A stretch of 37,985 bases of DNA from Bacillus sp. AFS059628 (GCF_002571225.1 NZ_NVEC01000066.1:1-37985), one strand, 5' to 3'. Shown: positions 7,699 to 17,528, counted from the stretch's first letter. Numbers and translations are program-made. The notes: generated by a model from the sequence alone, not told the origin.

Positions 7699-10600
7699 GT
7701 GCAAAAATCACCGTATTTTCAACGCTCTCCGCGTGTGAAAGTAGATATACCAACAGGGGATGTTATTATTCATGATCCACCGAATATACCGGAGGAGCCG
7801 AAGTTTTCAATTGAAACAATGTTACTGCCTGCAATGATGACAGTTTTAACATTGGTATTATATTTTGTAATGATGAAATTTATGAAGATGAATTCAAGTT
7901 ATATGCCATTAATGATGGTTTCAAGTATTCCGATGTTAGGATCATATATAATTACAACGATGGGGCATTTCCGTAAAAAGAAAGAACATCGTCAAATGGT
8001 TGAACAATTACAAACAAGATATTTAGAGCAAATTCAAAAGCATCGAGTGGAATTAGATACGTTAAAGGTTGAACAAGCAAAATATTTAATTACACAAAAT
8101 CCAAGCCCATTAAAAAGTGTACAAAGAATTGAAAACAGGGAAAGTAATTTGTGGGAGAGAACACCTGAAAGTCCAGACTTTTTAGATATTCGTATTGGTA
8201 CAGGAGAAAGACCATTCCTTGTAGAATTGAAGGTGCCTGAACAGAAAGGTTACGAAGAAAATCCATTAGTTACAGAAGCACAAAATGTGAAAAGAGATTT
8301 CAATACGATACCGAATGGACATATTTCAATTTCTTTGAAAAAAAATGATGTAATTGGTGTAGTCGGAAATAAAGAAGATAGACTAAACTTTATTCGAATT
8401 GTAACGACACAAATTATGACGCATCATGCACCAAATGAAGTGAAAATAGCAGCATTTTATCATGAGAAGGAGAAAAAGCAGTGGGATTGGATGAGGTGGC
8501 TTCCTCATGTATGGGATGAACAGAGAAGTATGCGCTTTTTATCTGAAAATCAACAGGATGCACAGAAACTAGCTGAAGTACTATTTACCCCACTTAATAT
8601 GCGTAGAATCTATAATTCCTCTGCGCAAGCAGATGCAAAAGTTCCTTTAATTCCGATGTATGTATTTTTCTTATCAGCGAGAGAGTTTTTAGAAGATGAT
8701 CCTTTAACTCCAATGTTACTTAGAGAAGGTGAAAGTGTAGGAGCTTCTACATTTATTTTTGCGGAACAAAAGGAACGCTTACCGATGGAATGTGATCTTG
8801 TAATAAGCTTAAATGGAGAAAATGGTGAGTTAGTAGAAACGTTTTCAAGTTCAGCTGAAAATAGTGGAACAACGCGTGCTAGTTTTAAAGTAGATCGACT
8901 TTCATTCGAGCGATGTGAACTAGGAGCGCGAAGCATTGCTCCAATTCGAATGAAAAGTTCTACAGCAGCCAACATTCCGAAAGTATTAACATTTTTAGAC
9001 TTGTTTCAAGCTAAAAATATGGAAGAGCTACAAGTGCTAGAGAGATGGAAAGAAAATCGATATCCGACTTCATTACCGGTTCCAATTGGTGTAAGAGAAG
9101 GAAGTAAACCTGTTTTTCTAAATATTCACGATAAAATAGAGAAAAAAGGGCATGGTCCACACGGTCTAATGGCTGGTACAACAGGATCAGGAAAAAGTGA
9201 AGTAATTCAGTCTATAATAGCAGCGTTAGCAGCAACCTATCACCCTCATGAGATGGCATTTATGCTTATCGATTATAAAGGTGGTGGGATGTCAAACACA
9301 TTTGCGGGATTACCGCATATTATTGCATCTATTACGAACTTAGAGGACCCGAACTTAATTGAGCGTGCCAGAATTTCATTAAAGGCAGAACTAGAACGGA
9401 GACAAAAATTATTCATTCAAGCTGGAAATGTTCAGCATCTAGATGAATATTATGAAACAAGCTGGCGTGAAAAAGAACCTTTACCACATTTATTTATTGT
9501 TATTGATGAGTTTGCTCAAATGAAAAAGGAACAACCAGAATTTATGGACGAGCTAATTAGTGTCGCTGCAATAGGAAGGACATTAGGAGTTCACTTATTA
9601 TTAGCAACTCAAAAACCTTCAGGGGTTGTAAATGACAAGATTTGGAGTAACTCACGTTTTCGAATTTGTTTACGTGTACAAGATGACGCGGATAGTCGTG
9701 AAATGTTAAAGATTCCAGATGCATCTAAAATCAATGTACCAGGGCGAGGATATCTTCAAGTTGGTAGCAATGAAGTATTGGAATTATTCCAATCTGCATG
9801 GAGTGGAGCACCTTATAATCCAGATGAAGAGAAAGTTCTTGATATTGTTGACTTTACAGAAGTGAAGCTTTCCGGTGAAAGAATAAAAGTGAAAAAGCGT
9901 CCAAAACCAATGACAAATAGTCCAAAGCAACTACAAGCTTTTATTCAATATGTACAGAGCGTATCAGAAAAAGAAAATATTAAAGCATTACCAGGACCTT
10001 GGCTGGATCCATTACCGGAAAAATTATTGTTAAAAGAATTTTATGCTATGGAAGATTGGACAATTGCTGAGTGGAATAAATCAAAAGAATATTTACAAGT
10101 AACAGTAGGATTAATTGATGATGTTGCAAATCAAGCTCAATTTCCTCTGAAGTTAGATTTACAAGAAGGGCATTTAAATATTTATGGTATGCCAGGTACA
10201 GGAAAAACGACGATGTTGCAAACAATTATTATGTCTCTAGCTGTATCTCATACACCAGCAGAAGTGAATTTCTATATTATTGATTTTGGTCGAATGTTCT
10301 TAGATTTTAGAGATTTACCTCATATTGGCGGGATTATACAAGAAGGCGAAAATGAGAAAATGAAACGTCTATTCGGATTTTTAAAGAAGGAAATCACGCA
10401 TAGAAAAGAGAGCTTTTCTAATATCGGTGCAAAGTCATTCTCTATGTATAACCGAATGGTAGAAAAGAAAATACCAGCAATAGTAGTAATGGTAGATGGT
10501 TATATAAGATTCAAAAATGAATTCGAGAAAGAAAATGAAGTATTAGAATTATTATTGCGTGAATCAAGTACATATGGAGTATATTTCTATTTTTCTCTGA

Positions 10601-11706
10601 ATCAAACAATAGATATGTTCGATCGTGTTCGTAATAATATACCGATGGCACTTACATTTGAATTGCAAGATGGAACAGAATATCATAACTTAGTTGGCAG
10701 ACCTAAATTCCCATTAATTGAAGTTCCTGTTGGCCGTGGATTAATGAAAGGGCAACCGCCGGAATTATTCCAAGCAGCATTGCCGTTTATTGGGGAAAGT
10801 GAACTTGAATACTCTCAACAATTAAAAACAATTATTCAAAAAATGAATGGAGTATGGAATGGTGAAAAAGCAAAAGAGATTCCAATGGTACCTAAAGAAA
10901 TATTTGTAGAACATATGATTGAAAAATTAGAAAGAGCTCATATTTCAGCAGGTATAGAAACAGAGGATATTCGTTTGCAAAGTTTTTCTTTAGATGAAAT
11001 GAGTCATATATTTATTGGGGGAAGAATAGAAGGTGGAAAAACATCGCTATTACAAACACTTCTATTCACTACTACATACCAATACTCTCCTGAAAAGGTT
11101 GAGCTATACTTAGTAGACCTTGGTGAAAGACCTACAGGCTTATTAGCTCTTGGAGATTTACCTCATGTGAAGAAGAAAGTTACAGATGGTATGCAATTAA
11201 AAGAAATGTTAGATGAATTGTTAGAGCTAATAAATAATAGAGAACCAATAATGCCTTCTATAGATCCAAACACAACAGTGGAGATTCCATATAAGAGAAT
11301 AATCATTGCGATTGATGATATCGATCAAATGTTAACTATATTATCTACTGATTATGAGGCGAAAAATAAAATGGAACTAATAGTCCAAAACTGTAAAAAT
11401 AAAGGGATTCACTTTATGACAGCTGCTACTACGTCTAGCTTAAATAGCTATTCTCATGAAAAATGGTTTGCGGAAATTAGAAAGAGAAGTATTGGATATT
11501 TATTGGGAACGACACAAAATAACGATGTGTATTTCTTTAATATGAAACTGCCACATACTGAAATGGATCAAGAATTATTAAGTGGGGATGGATATTGCAT
11601 ACGTAGAAAGCCAATAAAAATAAAATGTGCATATACACCATTACATTTACTTCGCACGATGACAGATAAAATTAGTGTGAAATGGTCTGAATTAAAAGTG
11701 AAATAA
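7699..11706 (+). CDS. essC: EssC/YukB-like FtsK/SpoIIIE ATPase of type VII secretion
   Basis: Membrane-anchored motor that recognises and drives WXG100 substrates through the T7SS. I place the start at GTG 7699, eight bases after AAGGAGA; the open frame continues upstream into the previous gene. The 1335-residue protein has two membrane segments at about 40-62 and 72-92, then three P-loop ATPase domains: GTTGSGKS at 493-500, with Walker B LFIVIDEF; GMPGTGKT at 830-837; GRIEGGKT at 1108-1115. The first two have canonical loops; the third is degenerate in spirit but fits GxxxxGKT. EssC/YukB proteins normally carry two N-terminal FHA domains (total about 1480-1500); here only about 40 residues precede the first membrane segment, so FHA domains are absent. 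The start could be slightly different but no FHA domain is encoded upstream. Confidence 0.95.
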   Translation: MQKSPYFQRSPRVKVDIPTGDVIIHDPPNIPEEPKFSIETMLLPAMMTVLTLVLYFVMMKFMKMNSSYMPLMMVSSIPMLGSYIITTMGHFRKKKEHRQMVEQLQTRYLEQIQKHRVELDTLKVEQAKYLITQNPSPLKSVQRIENRESNLWERTPESPDFLDIRIGTGERPFLVELKVPEQKGYEENPLVTEAQNVKRDFNTIPNGHISISLKKNDVIGVVGNKEDRLNFIRIVTTQIMTHHAPNEVKIAAFYHEKEKKQWDWMRWLPHVWDEQRSMRFLSENQQDAQKLAEVLFTPLNMRRIYNSSAQADAKVPLIPMYVFFLSAREFLEDDPLTPMLLREGESVGASTFIFAEQKERLPMECDLVISLNGENGELVETFSSSAENSGTTRASFKVDRLSFERCELGARSIAPIRMKSSTAANIPKVLTFLDLFQAKNMEELQVLERWKENRYPTSLPVPIGVREGSKPVFLNIHDKIEKKGHGPHGLMAGTTGSGKSEVIQSIIAALAATYHPHEMAFMLIDYKGGGMSNTFAGLPHIIASITNLEDPNLIERARISLKAELERRQKLFIQAGNVQHLDEYYETSWREKEPLPHLFIVIDEFAQMKKEQPEFMDELISVAAIGRTLGVHLLLATQKPSGVVNDKIWSNSRFRICLRVQDDADSREMLKIPDASKINVPGRGYLQVGSNEVLELFQSAWSGAPYNPDEEKVLDIVDFTEVKLSGERIKVKKRPKPMTNSPKQLQAFIQYVQSVSEKENIKALPGPWLDPLPEKLLLKEFYAMEDWTIAEWNKSKEYLQVTVGLIDDVANQAQFPLKLDLQEGHLNIYGMPGTGKTTMLQTIIMSLAVSHTPAEVNFYIIDFGRMFLDFRDLPHIGGIIQEGENEKMKRLFGFLKKEITHRKESFSNIGAKSFSMYNRMVEKKIPAIVVMVDGYIRFKNEFEKENEVLELLLRESSTYGVYFYFSLNQTIDMFDRVRNNIPMALTFELQDGTEYHNLVGRPKFPLIEVPVGRGLMKGQPPELFQAALPFIGESELEYSQQLKTIIQKMNGVWNGEKAKEIPMVPKEIFVEHMIEKLERAHISAGIETEDIRLQSFSLDEMSHIFIGGRIEGGKTSLLQTLLFTTTYQYSPEKVELYLVDLGERPTGLLALGDLPHVKKKVTDGMQLKEMLDELLELINNREPIMPSIDPNTTVEIPYKRIIIAIDDIDQMLTILSTDYEAKNKMELIVQNCKNKGIHFMTAATTSSLNSYSHEKWFAEIRKRSIGYLLGTTQNNDVYFFNMKLPHTEMDQELLSGDGYCIRRKPIKIKCAYTPLHLLRTMTDKISVKWSELKVK

Positions 11707-11715
11707 TATTAAAAT

Positions 11716-11760
11716 AGGGTTAAATTACTAGAAAATAGAATATTTTTGTAATTTAACTCT
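11716..11760 (+). other. 13-bp inverted repeat between essC and the WXG100 gene
   Basis: AGGGTTAAATTAC (11716-11728) pairs with GTAATTTAACTCT (11748-11760) with one G-T pair and a 19-base AT-rich loop. It starts 10 bases after the essC stop and ends next to the -35 of the following promoter. No T run follows, so it may be an mRNA 3'-end hairpin or an operator. Confidence 0.5.
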
Positions 11761-11789
11761 TTAAAAATTGTATGAATATAGTTTATAAT
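11761..11789 (+). promoter_or_regulatory. Candidate promoter of the WXG100 gene
   Basis: TTAAAA (11761-11766), 17-base spacer, perfect TATAAT (11784-11789), 45 bases before the start. The -35 matches only four of six. It would give the secreted substrate its own transcript. Confidence 0.6.
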
Positions 11790-11833
11790 CTAATTGTTGT
11801 ATCATTTATGATTTGAAAGGGGAAATTATTAAG

Positions 11834-12106
11834 ATGGCAGAAATTAAAATCACACCAGAAGAACTTGAAAGAATCGCAGGAAACTTTAAAAACGCAGCAG
11901 GAGAAGCACAGAGTCAAATTAATAGACTTGAAGGCGATATTAATAGTTTAGAAGGACAATGGGCTGGGGCAACACAAGCGAAATTCCGTGGAGAATTTAT
12001 CCAATCTAAACAAGCAATGCAACAATACATTCCAATTTTAGAAGGTATTTCAACAGATTTAAAACGTATCGCTGATAAATTCCGTAACACAGATAACGCA
12101 TACTAA
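11834..12106 (+). CDS. WXG100 (EsxA-like) secreted protein
   Basis: Start ATG 11834 with AAAGGGGA upstream gives a 90-residue protein beginning MAEIKITPEELERIAGNF. It has the WXG100 plan: two helices around a central Trp-Ala-Gly turn (GQWAGATQ, about residue 43), no signal peptide, and a C-terminal segment with FRNTD in place of the YxxxD/E export signal. WXG100 proteins form helical-hairpin dimers and are substrates and components of T7SS. It has its own promoter and is followed by a strong terminator, which should make it the most abundant product of the locus. The N-terminus of the large effector downstream is closely similar (IKVKPEQLEQIAKN), so the two may pair or compete for the same site. 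Confidence 0.95.
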   Translation: MAEIKITPEELERIAGNFKNAAGEAQSQINRLEGDINSLEGQWAGATQAKFRGEFIQSKQAMQQYIPILEGISTDLKRIADKFRNTDNAY

Positions 12107-12121
12107 GAATAGAACAATTGC

Positions 12122-12156
12122 AAAAGACCAGGAGCTATTGTTCCTGGTCTTTTTTT
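12122..12156 (+). terminator. Strong intrinsic terminator after the WXG100 gene
   Basis: AAAAGACCAGGA (12122-12133) pairs perfectly with TCCTGGTCTTTT (12142-12153), followed by more T (to 12156). It divides the operon: distal genes need readthrough or another promoter. Confidence 0.9.
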
Positions 12157-12188
12157 GAAAAATTGTTATACGAGAGTAAGGGGATAAA

Positions 12189-14864
12189 ATGGGATTCCGA
12201 CCAGAAGTAGGAGAAAAAATTAATCTTAATAAAGATGTTTATCGTTTTGAGAAACACCCAGCTGTAATTGGTATTGAGATGCCCTATGGTCAAGAGGGAA
12301 GACAAGGAACAGTTTATCAATTACAACAGGAAAATGGTGTAGAACGAATTGCATTAAAAGTTTTTAAGGAACGCTATCGTGAGGAAAAACATCAACTAGC
12401 ATTTTTAAAACCACTTTCTTCCTTAGTGGGTCTGAAAGTATGTTCACGCTATATCGTTACTAAAGAAGAACATACATCTGCTATCGAAAAATCAGAAGAT
12501 CTTGCCAATAGTATTGTAATGCCTTGGATTGAAGGTCCAACTTGGGCTGATATTTTACAAGAACAACGAATGTTATCAAAAGAACAATGTTTCTTTATTG
12601 CAGAAGCATTTCTTACAACGCTTAAAATGATGGAAGAAAATGAAGTTGCTCATAATGATTTATCGTCTAGCAACGTACTTGTACCTTTTTTAAGTGAAAA
12701 TGCAATTGAAGGCCAACACAATATCGAACTTGTTGATGTTGAGCAAATGTATGGCCCAAAAACGAAAAGACCTTCATTATTGCCAGCAGGTTCAGCGGGT
12801 TATGCACCAAAGTATTTGACAAGTGGAGTATGGCAAAAAGAAGCCGATCGATTTGCTGGTGCTATTTTATTAGGAGAAATATTAAGTTGGTGTAGTGAAG
12901 AAGTTCGAAATAAAAAATGGACTGATGCAAGTTACTTTAAAACGGAAGAAATGCAGACAGAATGTGAAAGATATACGTTACTTCAGCAAGTATTACATAA
13001 TCAATGGAACGGGGAAATTGCAAAATTATTTAAGCAGGCATGGAGTAGTAATTCTTTCGCAGAATGCCCAAGCTTTGCACAGTGGTACGATGTATTTAAT
13101 AGCGCGAGAGAAAGAATAAAAATTGATGCGGAAAGGCAGTCAGCAGAAGAACACTCTCTTTTTGTATCAAAATGTTTGGAAATTGCAAGATTATTAGAAG
13201 AGAGAGGATTTAAACAAGCGGCATTATATGAATATAAAATAATTTTCAATTCACTCAATCCATCAACAGCTCTGCAAAAAGAACTCGCATATATCATTCA
13301 AACTATGGAGAGTCAAGAGCCTGAAATAAATAATAAAATGGTCCTACAACATTATTTGGAATTAGCTACTGAATTGGAACGAGAAAACAATGCAGCATTT
13401 GCTTGTTTCGTCTATTCACGAATCGTACAATTTCCAAACATTGATCAGGCGTTAAAACAGGAAATTGAAAGCATTATTAAAGAGATAGAAGAAGAGCAAG
13501 GAACACAGTCGCAGCAAGAAGTAGCAGCTACAATTACAGTGCCAAATAGCATTCTACAAAGCCGAAAACAAACAAAACAACAAGTGGAATATGATATAGA
13601 TGATGAGATTTTAAATGCAAAAGCATCGAATCAACCACTTACAATAGCGCATGAACAAAGTGAACCATCGGCTTTTTCTACATGGTGGAAAAAGAATAAG
13701 AAGCGAATTTTGATTATTGGCTCAACTGCAGTTGTTGTAATAGGTGGTTCAACGTTATTTTATTTCTATACAACAAACGCTAAATATCAAAAGTTTATGG
13801 AACAAGCACGACAAGCTTATGATGATAAAAAATATACAAAAGCAGAAGAAGCTGTTGGACAGGCAATTGCTGTAAAGGGTAAGGATGAGGCTTATCTCCA
13901 ATTAGCAACGATTTACGTTGCTGAAGGAAAAAATAAAATTGCAATCGATTATATTACAAAACTAATAAAAGATAGAGAAATAGATAAAGAAAATAATGAA
14001 GCTGCTTATTTATTAGCTTCAGCGAATTTCCGCATTGGGAAATATCAAGAAGCGGTGCAAAATTTTGAACAAGCGTTAGCGAATAATGCAAAAGGAATTG
14101 AACCATACAAAAAAGATGCGATGCGGGATTTAGCTGTAAGTCATATGAAAATGAAAGAATTTGAAAAGGCAGAAGATGTTATTGTCAAAATGAGTACGAA
14201 AACAAATGAAGATAAAGCAATTGTTTCGTATTTAAAAGGTCAACTATCAACCGCAACTGTACAGTTAGACAAAGCAGAATCTTTCTTTAAAGAAGCTATT
14301 ATGCAAGATTCAAAGAATGCCATATATACAATTGAACTTTCAAATTTATATGTACTTTGGAATAAAACAAACCTAATTGATAGTGCGAAGAAAGAAATGA
14401 ATTATCAACAAGCATCTCACATCTTACAAGTTGCAATTCAAAAAGATATGAAAAATATTGAGTTGTTAAATCAACTAGGAATTGTGTATTACGAAGCGGG
14501 CCAATTTTATGAAACGCGAGATGGCGCAAAGAGTACCGCTGCATATCAACAAGCGTTAGAAGCTTACAATAGAGTTGTGGGCAGTGGAACACGCGATATA
14601 AATACGCTTGTAAATATAGGGATTTTATACGATAAAGTGGGACAAGGAAATGAAGCAGAGAAGCTTTTCACAGAAGCATACTCACAAAACGATGAAAATC
14701 CGCATGTGAATTTTGCATTCGGGATGTTTAAAATTAAACAGAAAAAATATGAGGAAGCAAGTCGCTTCTTAAGAAAAACAGTGCAAGCAAATGAAAATGA
14801 ATCTGAAGTAAGAGCTGCGCAAGAAAAACTAACAGAAATGAAAACAAACGGTTGGATTCAATAA
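12189..14864 (+). CDS. Membrane protein with Ser/Thr-kinase-like domain and TPR-like repeats
   Basis: 891 residues in three parts. (1) Kinase-like fold, about 1-300: glycine loop GQEGRQGTVY, Lys57 in IALKVFK, catalytic HNDLSSSN at 155-162 (Asp157, Asn162), metal Asp183 in DVE (DFG position). All essential residues are present, though HRD reads HND and DFG reads DVE. (2) One membrane segment at about 504-526, preceded by KKNKKR, predicting a cytosolic kinase-like part and an outside C-terminus. (3) About 360 residues of repeated helix pairs (YDDKKYTKAEEAVGQA, FRIGKYQEAVQNFEQA), TPR-like. EssB/YukC of other T7SS have a short kinase-like fold plus one membrane segment, so this may be a fused and expanded EssB relative. 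Unlike EssB, which lacks catalytic residues, it may be active. It is 24 bases from the next gene's start. Confidence 0.85.
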   Translation: MGFRPEVGEKINLNKDVYRFEKHPAVIGIEMPYGQEGRQGTVYQLQQENGVERIALKVFKERYREEKHQLAFLKPLSSLVGLKVCSRYIVTKEEHTSAIEKSEDLANSIVMPWIEGPTWADILQEQRMLSKEQCFFIAEAFLTTLKMMEENEVAHNDLSSSNVLVPFLSENAIEGQHNIELVDVEQMYGPKTKRPSLLPAGSAGYAPKYLTSGVWQKEADRFAGAILLGEILSWCSEEVRNKKWTDASYFKTEEMQTECERYTLLQQVLHNQWNGEIAKLFKQAWSSNSFAECPSFAQWYDVFNSARERIKIDAERQSAEEHSLFVSKCLEIARLLEERGFKQAALYEYKIIFNSLNPSTALQKELAYIIQTMESQEPEINNKMVLQHYLELATELERENNAAFACFVYSRIVQFPNIDQALKQEIESIIKEIEEEQGTQSQQEVAATITVPNSILQSRKQTKQQVEYDIDDEILNAKASNQPLTIAHEQSEPSAFSTWWKKNKKRILIIGSTAVVVIGGSTLFYFYTTNAKYQKFMEQARQAYDDKKYTKAEEAVGQAIAVKGKDEAYLQLATIYVAEGKNKIAIDYITKLIKDREIDKENNEAAYLLASANFRIGKYQEAVQNFEQALANNAKGIEPYKKDAMRDLAVSHMKMKEFEKAEDVIVKMSTKTNEDKAIVSYLKGQLSTATVQLDKAESFFKEAIMQDSKNAIYTIELSNLYVLWNKTNLIDSAKKEMNYQQASHILQVAIQKDMKNIELLNQLGIVYYEAGQFYETRDGAKSTAAYQQALEAYNRVVGSGTRDINTLVNIGILYDKVGQGNEAEKLFTEAYSQNDENPHVNFAFGMFKIKQKKYEEASRFLRKTVQANENESEVRAAQEKLTEMKTNGWIQ

Positions 14865-14887
14865 AGATAGGAAAAGGGGAAAAGGAC

Positions 14888-17485
14888 ATGGAGGAAAACA
14901 ATAATAACTTAGGGAAAAAAGTCGCTATATCAGTAATGTCGGTAGCGTTACTAGGAACATCAGGATATCTTGTGTATGACAAAGGCTTTAAGACAGCAGG
15001 AAAAGAACAAGTAAAACTAGCAAGTAATACAGAAGAGAAAAAAGATGATCGTATTACAGGGGGCGATTTACAGTCTATGTTCCCAAATTTAGTCGCTGAT
15101 CCTGCAAAAAAAGATGAAAAACCTGGTGAAAAACCAACTATTAATTTAGCAGACTTAATTGGGAATAATAAATCACCAATTACACCAGTGACGTATAAAC
15201 CAGATGAAGTATCGGTGGAAAAGAAAGATCCACAAATCAAATTATCAGATGCACCAACTCCACAAAAGTTAGATTTGCCATCTAATATGGGGGGACCTGT
15301 GGCGGAACCGGGAAAGGCGAATGATAATAAACAGCAACCAAATGTACAAGAAGGAGACGGACAAAAAACAGATATAGGTACAAAACCAGACACAAACCCA
15401 GATACAAAGCCAGATCCAGAACCAACACACCCAACAATTACAGTATCACCAAAAACGGGTGATATTTTAGTTGAGTGGTACGCTGGAAATGGAAAATACT
15501 ACTCATCTGTTTTCTTTAATGATTTTTATACGAGTCAAAAAGAACTGGATGAAAATGCATTAAATAATTTAACAAGCTACTATAGTAAAAAAGAAGACTG
15601 GACGCTCGTTAGCCAATTGAATACACCATCAAAATCAAAATCGATAGCTGAACATAAGTTAGCGTTAGATAATGTAGAACAAATTCTTACAAGTGGTGAA
15701 TATTCAAATGAGAGAGCACTATTTTATTTACGTAATCAAATGAATGTACTAAATGAATCGGTTACTACACAAGAAGAGTTACAAAGATACATGAGTGAAA
15801 ATAAGAAAGATTATATTAAATCTGTAGCAGAAAAAGTTTATCAAACAGCAATAAAAGAAAAAAGAGAGTGGTCAAATACAGGAGATGTAGCATCTTTAGA
15901 ACAAGCATTAAGTAAATTTTATTTAGTTACATCAGTATTTGAAAGTGTAGATCCTGCATTAGTAGAAAAAGCGAATCAAGATGTAGAAGATATTTTCAAC
16001 AAGCTATTACAAGAAGAATTACAGAACCTTAATATCCAAACATCAGTAGTGATGTCTGCAACTGAGACAAAAGAAAAAGCAAGCCCTGTAAAAGAAAAGA
16101 CTAGCAGTAATGAAGGAAAAGCAGTGAAAGAAGTTACTAGCAGTAATGAAGGAAAAGTAGTTAAAGAAGAAAATGTAAGTGAAAATGAGGCAACAGCTAC
16201 ATCAAGTGAGAAAAATCTAAAAGAATCAATAACTGAAGGTGCCACAAATAACAATAAAATAAATAATGTAGATTCAAGTAATCAAAAAGAAAAAGTGAAA
16301 TCTGATCCGGCTGAAGAAGCAATTGCTCAAATTGATGTATATTTAAATCCAGCGAATCCACAATATGAAAATGCTTTACTATTAGCAAATCAGTATATTG
16401 ACGGTGCAACAGGAGAACAAAAAGAAAAATTAGAACAGCAATTTAGTGCGGCTGTAGAGGGACTTCGTGGACAAATTAAAGATTCTAATTTCAAAGTCGA
16501 AGATGCTATAAATAAAGCGAATTTATTAGCAAATACGGCAAGAGTAGAAAAATCTGTTCAAGATGAATCTCATAAATTATTAATGCCGCTAATGTTTGAA
16601 AGAAAAGCAAACGATGCTGCAAATAAGGGAGAATATTATACAGCGGTATTAAATATTGCAAATGCAATTCGTACAAAGCACCCATTGGAACGCTCAAGAG
16701 AAGAAATGGTTAATTATGCGAATAAATTATGGATAGATACAGAAAATGAATGGAATAAAATAAATGGAACGACAGGATGGCAAAGTGAAGTAAGTAAAAA
16801 CTTATTACCATCATACACATTACTTGCACAGTTAAAGGATATTGATAAAACGATTGGCCAAATTAGTGGTATGAATATGATTGATAATGCATCCAAAAAA
16901 ATGGAGGGAATTCAACTTATTCAGTTAGCAGGTGATGAAGCAAATAAAAAAGGTCAAACGAGCCTTTATAATGCTTTACATTATTATGGTCAAGCAGCTT
17001 CCCGTGGTGTTGTTGACAAAACAGGATTTTCTAATGTAGCTGGTCTTGTAATTAAAGAAGCAAAACAGTTAGAGAATAAGGATGCTTTAAACAACTATCA
17101 AATTTTATATAAAACACCAGGAATTGAAGAGCTAGGAATTAAAGATGAAGTAAAAGTGACAATTGAGTATTTGAGTACATTTGAAGCTGCAAAGGTAAGT
17201 GGAAATAAAGATACAATTGAAGATTTAGCTTCAGCAATTGAATTAACTTATCGTTCTATGGAATTAGGATATCCAGAAGCAGATGCTAAAGAATGGATGA
17301 ATACGGTAGCTCTAAAAATGCTTAATAAAGGTGCAGGTTATATGTCCGCAACTGATACGAATAATGCATATAAATGTTTTGAATTTTTAACTCGTGATAA
17401 ATATGCAAATGCTATTAATGGAGAAATAACGAAACAAGCAAAAAAGAATGTAGAAACAATTAAATCTATGAACGTTAAAAAATAA
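14888..17485 (+). CDS. Large T7SS-associated membrane-anchored protein, unknown function
   Basis: The start is ATG 14888 after AGGGGAAAAGG; the open frame extends 12 codons upstream into the previous gene. Of 865 residues, a membrane segment is at about 12-31 after a short Asn/Lys-rich start. Then comes a long Asp-, Pro- and Lys-rich disordered stretch (about 50-200) and helical, TPR-like sequence to about 390. A Glu/Ser/Lys linker holds a duplicated 12-residue unit (TSSNEGKAVKEV, TSSNEGKVVKEE; 36-base tandem DNA repeat at about 16099-16170). A second helical region runs to the end. Topology predicts most of it outside the membrane. I do not recognise a family. Its location between the kinase-like and SseB-like genes and its architecture suggest a structural partner of the kinase-TPR protein. 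Confidence 0.8.
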   Translation: MEENNNNLGKKVAISVMSVALLGTSGYLVYDKGFKTAGKEQVKLASNTEEKKDDRITGGDLQSMFPNLVADPAKKDEKPGEKPTINLADLIGNNKSPITPVTYKPDEVSVEKKDPQIKLSDAPTPQKLDLPSNMGGPVAEPGKANDNKQQPNVQEGDGQKTDIGTKPDTNPDTKPDPEPTHPTITVSPKTGDILVEWYAGNGKYYSSVFFNDFYTSQKELDENALNNLTSYYSKKEDWTLVSQLNTPSKSKSIAEHKLALDNVEQILTSGEYSNERALFYLRNQMNVLNESVTTQEELQRYMSENKKDYIKSVAEKVYQTAIKEKREWSNTGDVASLEQALSKFYLVTSVFESVDPALVEKANQDVEDIFNKLLQEELQNLNIQTSVVMSATETKEKASPVKEKTSSNEGKAVKEVTSSNEGKVVKEENVSENEATATSSEKNLKESITEGATNNNKINNVDSSNQKEKVKSDPAEEAIAQIDVYLNPANPQYENALLLANQYIDGATGEQKEKLEQQFSAAVEGLRGQIKDSNFKVEDAINKANLLANTARVEKSVQDESHKLLMPLMFERKANDAANKGEYYTAVLNIANAIRTKHPLERSREEMVNYANKLWIDTENEWNKINGTTGWQSEVSKNLLPSYTLLAQLKDIDKTIGQISGMNMIDNASKKMEGIQLIQLAGDEANKKGQTSLYNALHYYGQAASRGVVDKTGFSNVAGLVIKEAKQLENKDALNNYQILYKTPGIEELGIKDEVKVTIEYLSTFEAAKVSGNKDTIEDLASAIELTYRSMELGYPEADAKEWMNTVALKMLNKGAGYMSATDTNNAYKCFEFLTRDKYANAINGEITKQAKKNVETIKSMNVKK

Positions 17486-17497
17486 TTAGATTTAATA

Positions 17498-17528
17498 TTC
17501 GCCATCTTACTTTGAGTAAGATGGCGAA
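17498..17528 (+). terminator. Hairpin between the membrane protein and SseB-like gene
   Basis: TTCGCCATCTTAC (17498-17510) pairs perfectly with 17516-17528. Only a broken T run follows, so it is a weak terminator or an mRNA-stability hairpin. Confidence 0.55.
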
